DNA of 64,000 nt from Sinonovacula constricta. Lineage: Eukaryota > Mollusca > Bivalvia > Cardiida > Solecurtidae. Both the position numbers and the translations under genes were made by a program. The stretch lies in the NCBI GenBank assembly GCA_007844125.1, contig CM017563.1:37888019-37952018 (forward strand), read 5' to 3'. The notes under the pieces were generated by a model, which was not told the origin of the DNA, ran no database searches, and saw only the letters and a list, made by a program, of their open reading frames with translations. Shown here in pieces: positions 14,911-26,900 of the stretch (the stretch's first letter is position 1; the number at the start of each line of letters is the position of its first letter).

Positions 14911-17900
14911 TCCGTGAATTGTAAAAAAATCAGATCCGTTCAGAAGATTCATTTAAGTTATTTCCCCTTGTATGAAGAACCAGTAGCCTAATGACAAATA
15001 TTCCTACGCGGTACAAGGAAAGTAAACATATTGTAACTATCGAAATCCCCACTCGGACCAAATTAGTGATCGAAATAAGTCCAATCTCTTAACCACTTGA
15101 AAATTTTGCTGTTGTTTTGTAATTGTAATTATTGTTGATTTAATTGACATTTTACACGCAGTTGATTTTGTTACATAATCGTCTTCCAAAGTATTTGACC
15201 TTGTGACGCCTCGTAAACTCTTGAACATTCTTTTTTTATTATTAACTGGGTTGTTGTCTTGTTTGGCGTTGAACTTAAGTAAGACCTGTCGTTATTTTTC
15301 AATGACGTAACGACATTTGTCATAACTTTTTAAAGAAAACGTCAGCGCGCGGACATTGTTTAATAAAATAGATCGGTTTTCTTTCCATTGCTTGCATTTG
15401 AGAAACCCAATAGGAAGTGCGAGCTTAGAGCTCTGTAAAACCGGTCTAAGCACCCCAGTCGGTCCATATTGCCGACTGACCGTTCCAAGGCGGTAACCGC
15501 CGGGTTTACTCTGTATGTTAAATGACTCGTCGCATTTGTTCTTTTACATTTGGCTTGCATGTGAATACCTTTGTCCTGTGCCTTTTCAAATTTTGGTATA
15601 TGTTGAAATGCTCATAGGACTTTGTTATATATTTTTATTTTTGAAGACTTATACGACCATCCGTGAATACAACATGACATGTGTTTTAAAATAACAGCAT
15701 TTTGGTAATATTCATTTGGATAACCGCTAGGGTATTTTGGGATTTATAATAATAATATCACCATTAGACCTTTTTTTGTAGATTTTTTTTGTTTTAAAAG
15801 GAATTTGGACTTTCATCAAGTAAGTAGATCATTTTATTACGACTTGGAAAAGCCTAAACGTTATTTGATATACTTGATTTATTGCTCTGTTTCTTGAACA
15901 TATTTTTTTGTAAAATAATTAAGTAATGTGTTTAATAAATTATTGTCTTGTAAAACTTACTGTTTGCTTTTACTTTCTGTTGCGCCATTGATCGTAACAG
16001 TGTTGTTGTTGTTATGGAATGCATTTTATGGGAACAATGGTGTATCTGGCAAAAACAGAAAATCGCAGCTGTTCTGTGAGGCATCATTTAGAGAAAAGAA
16101 CTGAGTATTCCGTTTTAACATTGTAGCTTGCAACAATAATGTGTAGCTTGCAATTATAAAAAAGTAGCAAGCATTTATAAGAATTCGCAGCTGTTTGGCG
16201 AAATATTGTTTAACAAAAGAAACCGAGTATACCGATATTAGCAATGCACCTTGTAAATACAGATGTAGCAGAGAACAAGGAAAAGAAACAAAGAAGCAAA
16301 TATCCCGAGATTCTGTCATTACGCACTTTACGCACGTGCGTAACCTCCGTTCGAAAAATCGAAAATCTGAAAGTACCAGAAACCAACAGAAAGCCGATGA
16401 CTAACCCGGATTAGGAAGGATTTATTTTATTTTTAGTTTCTATATTATAAAATATTATTACCATACTAATCAAGTTGAAAAGGTTAAAATGATTAAACTT
16501 ATACACGTCAGGATTTTAGTCGTTCATATTTTGCGTTAAGTTCCCTGCATGTCCGCATTTTACCTGTTATTCATCGGAGATAGAACCAAATATATTCAAA
16601 AGTATTACTACAAAGGTTATTTCCCTTGTAATTGTGTGTATCTTTAAAAACGGCCCAGATACGCGCCTGAATTATTCTACATCCCATCAGAAATATGGTT
16701 CGTTACTGTCAAATGTTTATGTATTTAATCGGCAGTGTAAGAGAGTGTTTAGTTCCCAGAATAGTTAACTTCATGTTTCAGGCGCCTGCTCTTTACGGCG
16801 CCTTGGATGTCTCACATCAGTGCACTTTATTGGTAAACAAATATTCATATTAATTGTAGATGCCTTTACCTCGCAGCCTGCTTAGCGCGAACTTATCAGA
16901 CGGAGACTGAAAGCGAAGATCCAGACCAGGAAAGTAGCTATTTAGTCTCTGTTAAGGTATTAGATATCTTCTTAGGAATATTCGTGTAATGTCGGCGTTT
17001 AGCGTTTTACGATGTTACATGTTCGATCATTTACGTCAACACTCGGCCTTCCGAGAATAAAATCATCCAATTTTAGTTTTCCAATTTTATCCAATTAAAT
17101 CGCGTCAATTTCTTCAATCTAAAATGGGGACAAGAAATCGCGGTCAGCGAGAAAGATTCTTCAAATAAAGCAAAATTAAATTTATTTTTATTTAGAAAAG
17201 TATAAACTAATAACTAAAAAAAATGTAGAAAACAAATGACATTACTGTGTTTTCTTTATTTTTTAGTCATTCAAATTTGACATGCAGGAGATTGTTTAAA
17301 GGTCAGATTTGAGGACGTCGATCTAGTAAATAAAAATTCGCAAAACTTAAGTTGGGCCGTTAGCTAAGGTAAAAAGTTGTTAAAATTTGGAAAATAATCC
17401 AGAATACAATGCTGAATAATGTGATATTTCTTTTGTCAGGGTTCAATTTAGTCCCTATTACACATCTAATACCTTAATATGACGTCTTACCTTTTTTATT
17501 GAGCTGAGTAATAAACTAAGGATGAGGTTTTATAATGAAAAAAAAAAAATTCAAAATGAAACTACCTGAGTTTGGCTTGTTCGCAGCAGTACATGCACAG
17601 ACCGACTTGTATGACGGCTGGCACCAGGTCCAGGAGAGCCTGCAGATATAGTTGAGTCTGCTCCTTGTTTAACAACCTGCGACAAGAAAAGTAGTCCTTA
17701 TAATCATGCGCGGCGCTCAAGAAATAGTGAAGAGACCCTCATGCCCGACCGACTGAAATCGTCGACCTACGACTCATCAGTCCATAGCTGCTTGAGTTCG
17801 AGTCCGGGACGGTGCGGAAACGTTCTATGTGTATAGTCTTTCAGCTGGCCCACGGGGCACTGGTTGTTCTACATAATTTTCCTACCAAGCCATGATATGG

Positions 17901-20900
17901 TAAATTTGTACTCGATACGGTACTTGTAGGAAAGTAGCTTCATTGCTAACGATTCGCTAAATGTGTAAGGGGATATTAAAAGATTGACCAGGTGTAAGTA
18001 AAAAGTGACCAGAGTGTCGTATCAGGTCAGGTGTTCACGGCATGCTATTCCAAATTTTCGGAATGAAAGAAATGTTTTAGTCATCTTCCTTATAGGAAGG
18101 TATTTTTATATACTTTATATAAGAAATATAACACAGTATTTTTAAGTGCTTATTTTTTTAAAAAAAAGGCGCTCAGTCTTTTCATAAGTTTTTATTTCAA
18201 TCAAAAAGATTCCATTTTATGTGCATGCTTCAGTCAGAGTGTTTTTTTCAAAAGTGGAAAAAATCTTAAGTTTTCTGCAGTAAATACCTGCTCACAAGGG
18301 AGGTAAGAATATAGATTTTAATTGTTTGAGTTAAGTCCCTTTACATACGAAACGATGTAGTTGCATTGAGGATTAAACGTCTCATCTGTTTAAAGTACTT
18401 CGTCATCACGTGAATGGACGAGTTTTTGAGTGACCTTAAATCAAACCAGCTTTGTTTTCTACAAAATGTATCATCATGAAAACTCAGCTCCACATTTTTT
18501 ATAATATATAGATCAAATTAGAAGGAAATAGAATAATTGCAGAAAAAAAAGAAAAGAAACATAAAAGTCGTATTATATGGCAGTATTTTTAATGTATTTT
18601 TAGATTGTTCCACCCTGTATGAATGTTTGACCTTAAGACTGACAATATTTTTATTAGACGTATTCGAGTTTAGCTTAAACAAATGTAAACACCAAATGGT
18701 TCTTTAATCTAAATACGCGTCTAAAGTAATGATATTTAACTACTTACGTATAGTTATCAAAAACGAACAAAAATGGAGTACAGTCGGCCCAGAACAGATC
18801 AATCTGTGTCCTGAAAAGGAAATTTTTTTTAGTTTGAAAATAATGGCAACAAATTCCTTTTTATGTTGTTGTTGTTGTGTGTTTTTTCTCTAGTTATCAT
18901 CGGGTGTTAATAACAGAGAGCCAAACCGTGGGCATTGTCTAAGTTAATTGACAATTTATCGACTTAAGTAATATTATAACAAAGTGTTGCCATCGTCAGT
19001 ATTGCTGTTACTTGTTGAAGCAAATCCTCATGCAAAGGAAATGGTGATGTTTTAATCTATTTGAATTGTATCGTAAGTGTAAGAGTTTAGATTCGATTTC
19101 ATATAATTTTTGTCTAAAATGAGCATTATAGCAACACAACTTAAAATCACCCAAAACAGCAGCTGAATAGTTTTAGTTCTTGTCATATGCTTAGGCGTAA
19201 AAAAAGTTGTTTGTTTCCACTAACCCGATCGACCCTATTTTTTTTTTAAATATGACTTTCGGTCATTTAATATGTCAAACCAGTGTAAAATAAAAACTAT
19301 ATTATATATTTTTTTAAGTTTACATTTATATGTTGTCATTTTCCACATGAATATGTGTTGCTAGTATTACCTTTGATGCAGTGTTCTCACATTTGTAATA
19401 AGCTAATGGGTAATGGTTGTACGGTAAAAAAAGTTAATGAAAAAATAGGTTTTGCCTACCTACCTACCCTAATTATTTTTGAGACGTTAGCGGAAACAAA
19501 CAACTTTTTTTTTGCCTCATGGGGTATTCATTTATGTTTATACACATACGGTATAAAAGACGCTTACTTCGATTTTGACAAAAATAACACCTGGCATTCG
19601 GAGCACCTCGGCCATTTCGGAAAAGCAGCGAAAAGCGCCCAAATGACCAGAACTGGGTGCTCTTGGTCCTCTATATTCCTCAAGGTCATTCACACATTTA
19701 CAAGTGGTATCTGACAATTTGACGATATCAAATACGTGTAGCAATATCTTATCCATGTATAGGTTAATTGAGGCATCATTTCGGCATAAAGTCGTACTTT
19801 AGTCCAAGAAAAATCGATTTTGAACACTACCTTAATTGTTAGGCAGTAGGAATCGTGAAATAAATATTCGTAAATGTTCATTCTTAACAAATGTATAAAT
19901 AAGCACGATGGGAATGTCTTCTTAAAATACAACGCAGTCAGAGAAGATAACCCGGATGATGATATTACGCGGTTTCAAAAGTGTTGTTGATTTTTAAGGT
20001 TTAAAAAAAACTTACTGTGCAGCGTGGCTAAGATAGGAAATACATGTTTATAATGACAATTGGGGTGTTATGCATCACTTTTCACAATGTAGGACATGCA
20101 TAAATAGCATTTGTGGAATATTTTACAGATAACTAGAATTGATATGGTCCTTTGAGAAAAAAGAAATCGATAGATATAATAATAGATCGACCACGCTTAC
20201 TGTTTTTTAGAGAGGCACTCCTTCGGGTTTAACAGCAACATGTCCCGGATTATGGACAGAACATCTCCGACCTCATACAATATTCCCATATACGTCATGA
20301 AAGGGAAATGAGTCAACAATCTAGAATGAAAAATATTTAAAATTTATACAATTGTAACATTAAAGACACTTATAAAGATTTTAATTAGACTCACGCATGC
20401 GCGACAAGGAGCGCGCCTCAGGTTGAAATACTTAGAAATTTGATATTTACCTAAATATTGTTATAACTTATATCTTAATATCTATTATTCTTGTATTTAA
20501 ATTAAGAGACATTTAAAAGACATATATGTTTTTTCATAAACCAATAAATATTTGATGTCATCACGACCTCAGCATATATGTCAGTAACGTCGTCATTTTG
20601 TTTGTATTGCCCCTTTTCGAAATGAAATAAACAAGTCATTTCCGTTCTGGGAATGTATTTTAATATACTTTATTTAGAAATATAATAAAGTGTTGTTTTT
20701 AATGTGTTATATATTCTTAAAGCGCTCATGTTTTTTTAATTAATTCTTATCTCAATCAAAATGATTCTATTTTATGCGCATCTTTCAGTCTTACGTGTTT
20801 TTCAACAGTTTAAAAAGTGGGAAAATCTCAAGCTTTCTGCATTAACTATATACCAAATACTTACCCACAAGGGAGGTAAGAGTGTAGTTTTTTAATAGCT

Positions 20901-23900
20901 AGAGTAAAGTCCCTTAACATACGAAAAGAGGGAATAGTCACCCTCGATAAAGCACTAGTATTATTGATTATGGTACATGTCATTATATATGACAAATAGA
21001 GAAAAGTTAACGATTGCTGTGTATGAAAGTATTTTATTTAACGAGTGGTCATAAAAATATACATTTACGAGTAAATGACCACGACTGAAATAAAATACGA
21101 CGATAAGCGGATATCGACAAACTCTATTATTATTTCTTCCTTATTTCGTCTTAAAACTTCAGTTTAATCTGTTGTTCCTAATGATCTCTGTTGGGACCCG
21201 GAGTGAAACTGATCAATCTGCCATGTCACTGCCAGAGTTAAATGATAAGGTTTTTCTTTCATTTGTATTTCTTGCTCTCTCGAACCAAAATCATGAAATA
21301 AATACCATCGCATACACTAGCAAAATTGTTCATGGTTAAAATTATGAAATTTGGTCAATATCTGAGATCCAAATTCGACCCTCCGTGACTATTCTCTTCG
21401 TTTGCTTAGACATGACAGGAATCAATATAATAGACTGGGTGTGGTTTAAAGTAATTTGTTCATGAAATGTTATGACGTTAACGGCAACGATTTCTTCTTA
21501 AGCTGATCACCATGTCTGTCCGTATTATTGTTCATGACAGATTTAACACACATATACAAAATCCAATGTATCAGAAATAGTTTTGTTCTTATAAATACAT
21601 CGAAGCGTCCAATTATTGTCATATAGCGACGTCTTGTTATTTTGGGCATAGAAAGACCCCAGACACATGTCTGGGAAGAATCAGCGGCGCACCGCAGGTC
21701 AGCTGGAAGACCTTCCCACATTTAGTAATTTGCCCGGAACGGGACTCGAACCCACGCTGTAAGAACTTACGAAGTCAGAGTTGCAAGTCAGGGACTCATA
21801 TATCAGAAAATGATATGCATGAGTGTGGTATGTTTTATGCTATAACAGTGAATGTTGGACGGAAAAAAGCATACATGTACTTACTTCTGTTTATGGAAGG
21901 TCATGTACGATACCAGGTGGTTACAAATCTTGCCGACGGAGAAGAGAATGTCGTCAAAGAACGCCGCTGGTTTGTTTAAAAACCTTAAAGAAAATATTAT
22001 TTTTCAGCAATAAACTACATTGGAATCACGCTGAATCTAGGCAATAGAAGAGGAAGGAAAACAACAATATAAAAAGTAAAATAAACATTAAACAGATTTC
22101 AATGTCAAAATAATTTTTTTGTTGTGTTGTAAGTTAAAAGTCTCACTATCTAATCTTTGGTCAGTAGCATTTCTTACTATCAATGGCACGCAGTAGTTAC
22201 AATATGCAGTTACATTATGCAGTATTCATGCAGTAAAATTTTGCAGTGACTTATGCGGTTACGTTTTGGTTACTTTTTGGTTTATCTATGCAATGACCAA
22301 TGCAGGGACCTATGCGGTTAAGTTTTGGTTACTTTTTGGTTTATCTATGCTGTGAAAAATGCAGAGATCTGCGGTTAATTATTGGTTGATATATGTAGTG
22401 ACCAATGCAGAGACCTATGCGGTTAATTATTGGATGAGCTATGCAGTGACCAACACAGTGAATATTTCTACCAAATGCTCGTTGCTGAAAGACGAGTAGT
22501 TGCAAAGTGCTCGTCGCTAAAAGACAAGAAGTTACGAAATGCTCGTCGCTAAAAGAAAAGTACTTACGAAATGCTCGTTGCTAAAAAACAAGTAGTTACG
22601 AAATGCTCGTTGCTAAAAGACAGGAAATTACTAAATGCTCGGTGCTAAAGGACGAGTAGTTACAAAATGCTCGTTGCTAAAAGACAGGAAGTTACGAAAT
22701 GTTCGTTGCTAAAAGACGAGTACATGTACATGATGAACGTTCTCGTGGTTTTGTGAATTGCGGACGTATGTTGTGTCGTGTAGAAAAAAGTGTTATTATT
22801 GACATAAGCGAAAGTTCTATTGGTGTATTTTATGAACAGGATGGAGTATGAAAATCATTTGTATAAGGTGTGAGCAGTAATGAGAAGACATAACAGACAA
22901 AAGAAACGTAAATGAAGGAGTGGTGATTCAGGAAGTGAAATCTTTGGTAAAAGGTATCAGAAAGTGACAAGGGAGGATAGACAGGGAGGCCCGACCTCGG
23001 GGTCTAGTGGGAATATAGATCAGAGTGAGTCTGTGAGTAACATTTTGAAGAAAGCTAATTCTGTTTTGTTTGATGACAATCCTGATAGTATCGGAAGTGA
23101 ATCATTAACTGAATTTAATGACAGTGTATTTTTCCAAAGTATGGCGACTGGTGGTTTTTCTACTCCAATTTTTTCACAAGATCGGCCTGGAATAAACGAG
23201 TCTGTTATAGATGTCACAAATCCCAGCTTAAGGATGTTATGTCCTTGCTCAAGCATGTTAACAACAAGTTAGATACTTTTGACGGTCTACAGAAGAGGGT
23301 TGACGGTTTTGATCAAGAATTAAAGAAGATATGGCTAGCCATTGAAGTAAGGCAGAATAAGTCAGATGAGAGAGTTACGGTCGTTGAAGAGAAAGTCGAA
23401 AGTTTAGATTTTGCAGCTAGTGTGGCAGCAAGTAAGATCGCTGAGTTGGAAGATATGAATAGTAGGTTGATGAATGATCTTGTTTATTTACAGTCTCAAT
23501 CAATGAGAAGCAATTTGATTTTTAATTACATCCCCGAAGAAGTAGATGAGAAACAAGAAGATACAGAGAAGAAGCTGGGAGATCATCTAAAGAATAAAAT
23601 GAAGATAGCAGTAGAGGAAGTAGATCAAATCAGTTTTGAAAGGGTGCACAGGATGGGCCAAGAGCGTTCAGATACCTAGAAATACCGTAGCCAGGTTCAC
23701 ATTGTTCAGGGAGAGGGAATTGGTCAGAAGGCAGTGGAAATCATTAACTGGTACAGAGTGCTATGTGTCTGAACAATTCCCTAGGGAAGTGGTAGAGAAG
23801 AGAAAGAAGCTGCAGAGTCTGCTAAAGGGGCATAGGGACAAACGAGATCAAGCTTGGATAGCTTACGATATGTCAATGGTAAACCGGTGCGAGGGTAGGA

Positions 23901-26900
23901 GTTTGAAGGGAGGGATTGAAAGTGACATCACGGAACGTTAATGGGCTTAGTAAACGTAAAAGGGAAAGTTTAAATTTTGTAAATGTAATAACTAAAAGTG
24001 ATATATGTTTTATGTACGAAACATTGGCTTATAGTAAAAGTGATCTAACACTTAATGGTTATGTTTGTCATAACCTTTATAGAAAATTTAAGAACAGGGA
24101 AGCTAGAAGGCATAGTGGTGGTACTGCATTATATTACAAAGAATAATTACAAAGAGGTATATCAATTGCTTAAAATCTGTATTGTACGCTTATCTGGATT
24201 AAATTGGACCATAATTTCTTTCAGTTAGACGAAAATGTATACATTTTTGGTGCATATGTATGAGGACAAGATTCCCCGGCTTACAATGTGATGGATGTTG
24301 ATCTCTTCCTGTGTTTTGAAAATGGCATTACTCATTTTGGCAGTTTGGGTACAGTATATATTGAAGGCGATCTAAACAGAAGAGTTGGGAATAAGCATGA
24401 TTTTATTGTATCTGTTGTAAGTAACTTCCAAATTGATGACCCCGACTATGTTCCTGATAAGCACATGTGCCGGGCCTCACTTGACCGTTCGTGTAATAGC
24501 CATGGGACTATACCTGTGTAAGGCCACGTGTACACGTATAGTGAATGGTCGTATTGGGAACGCAGACGGGTTTACCTATGTGTCAAAGAACGGTTCATCT
24601 TTTATAGACTATCTGCTAAATTTTGAAAATAATTTCAAATTTATAAGTAAATTTACTATTGGATTAATTAATGAATGGAGTGACCATACTCCATTACATT
24701 TCTCCTTGATGTGTAATGACATTCCCAAACCGAATACTCAAATACAATATTCCTATATTAAATGGAACGATTTGTTTCGGAACCAGATTAGGTCTGGACT
24801 CATAATAAACCTTCCAAAATTAAACCAGATTGTTTCTAAGATATCTTTAGAATCTGAATTTAGTAGGGAAGATGTAAATACTGCAATCACAAACTTTGAA
24901 GGCGTTTTATGTGATGTTGCAAATCCTCTGTTTTTAAATGAAAAGTATAACCATAACACTATACATTTTTATGATAGAAAAGTTAACGACAAAGAATGGT
25001 ATGATAATGAATGTATAATAGCTAGGAAACAATATATGGATGCATTTTACACATATAACAGATACAAAGCTACTGAAAGCAGGCTGCTATTTTGTGAGAA
25101 GAAAAGCACATATACAAATATTGTTAAGAAGAAAAAATATAAATATAAATTACAAAAAGCAAAGGATGTAGAAAAGCTAAAAAAAGTCCAATCCTAAACA
25201 ATTCTGGAAGAACTTTAAAATAGCTAACAAACAACAAACAGACATTTCATTAAATGATTTTAAGAACTATTTTCAAATTTAAGTGGTGGTATTTCTGTCT
25301 CTGGTAATACTGACGTGGACAGTTTTATAAATATGTACACCTTTAGAAGCGATGATCAAGTCTTTCCATCACTAGATGAATCAATCACAGTACAGGAAAT
25401 AACATCTGCAGTTAAATGTTTGAAACGAGGAAAAGCACATGGAAATGACTATATACTCAACGAGTATTTTATTGAAGGAATTGATATTTTATCCTCACAC
25501 ATTGCTGATGTATTTAACGCTGTCTTAAAATCTGGATATTTTCCTGAGTCATGGACTAAAGGACTTGTAACCCCTGTGCATAAAAAGTGGGATAAATCTA
25601 GTGTGGAAAATTATAGAGGCATAACATTAGTCAGTTGTTTTTCTAAGCTGTTTACAACAATACTTCATAAGAGAATAAGTAAAGTCTGTGATGAATATAA
25701 ACTTATACCAGATTCACAGTTTGGATTTTGTAAAGGCCTATCAACTATTGATGCTATGTTTATACTTATATCGGTGATCCAAAAGTATATCTTTGAAAAT
25801 AAAAGGTTATACGCAGTATTTCTGGACCTGAAAAAGTGTTATGACTCTATCAATAGAAATGCCTTATGGTTAAAATTATTCAACTTGAGGATAAAGGGTA
25901 AATTCCTTAATGTTGTCAGAGATTTGTATAGGAAGGTTCAGTTGTGTGTTAAATCATGTAATGAATAATCGGAGTTCTCTGAATACGCAATCGGTTTACG
26001 TCAAGAGGAAGTGTTATCACCAATTATGTTCTCACTCATTGTTGAAGATCTTGAGAACTTTTTGAAGAATGATAGTTACAAAGAAATAAAAGTTAAAGAT
26101 ATAATGGTTAAACTTCTCCTGTTTGCTGATGATATGGTTGTTCTTGCAAATACTCCTGAAGAATAACAGAATAGTCTTGACCGGCTATATGATTACTGTA
26201 ATACTTGGGGTCTCGGCGTTAATACAGATAAGTGAAAAATTGTAGTATTTAGAAAAACAGGAAGTGTACTAAATCACGAAAAGTGGACATATAATACTGA
26301 ACGACTGGAAGTTGTAAATAATTTTAATTATTTAGGTTCAATTTTTAATTATACTGGTAATTTTATATTAAACCAAGAGTATTTGGCCGGAAAGGCAACT
26401 AAAGCCATGAGTGTGTTATGGTAGGAAATTTGATATATCTCCTGAAACTAAGCTTGAAATTATTTGATGCATTTGTTGGTTCTTTTTAGGGTATGCGTGT
26501 GAGATTTGGGGATATACCAAGTCTAAAGAATTGGAACGTATACACCTGAAATTCTGTAAACGTATATAACATGTTAAACTAAACACTAGTTCAGCGGGAG
26601 TATACGGAGAACTGGGCAGATATCCGATCTTTGTCAATAGATATGTTAGAATAATTAAGTTTTGACTTAAAGTAATACAAACAGATAATTTATTTATTAG
26701 AGAGAAATATAAAGAAAGCTTGGAACTCTGCAGTAGGGGATGTAAGAACTGGATATATTATGTAAAACTACTATTATTTGACCATGGTTTTGGTTACGTT
26801 TTTATAAATACATATACATGTAGCGTCAATACCAATCAGTTTATTAAGGCCTTTAAACCAATGGTCATTGATATTTATACCCAAGAATGGCAAGCAAACA

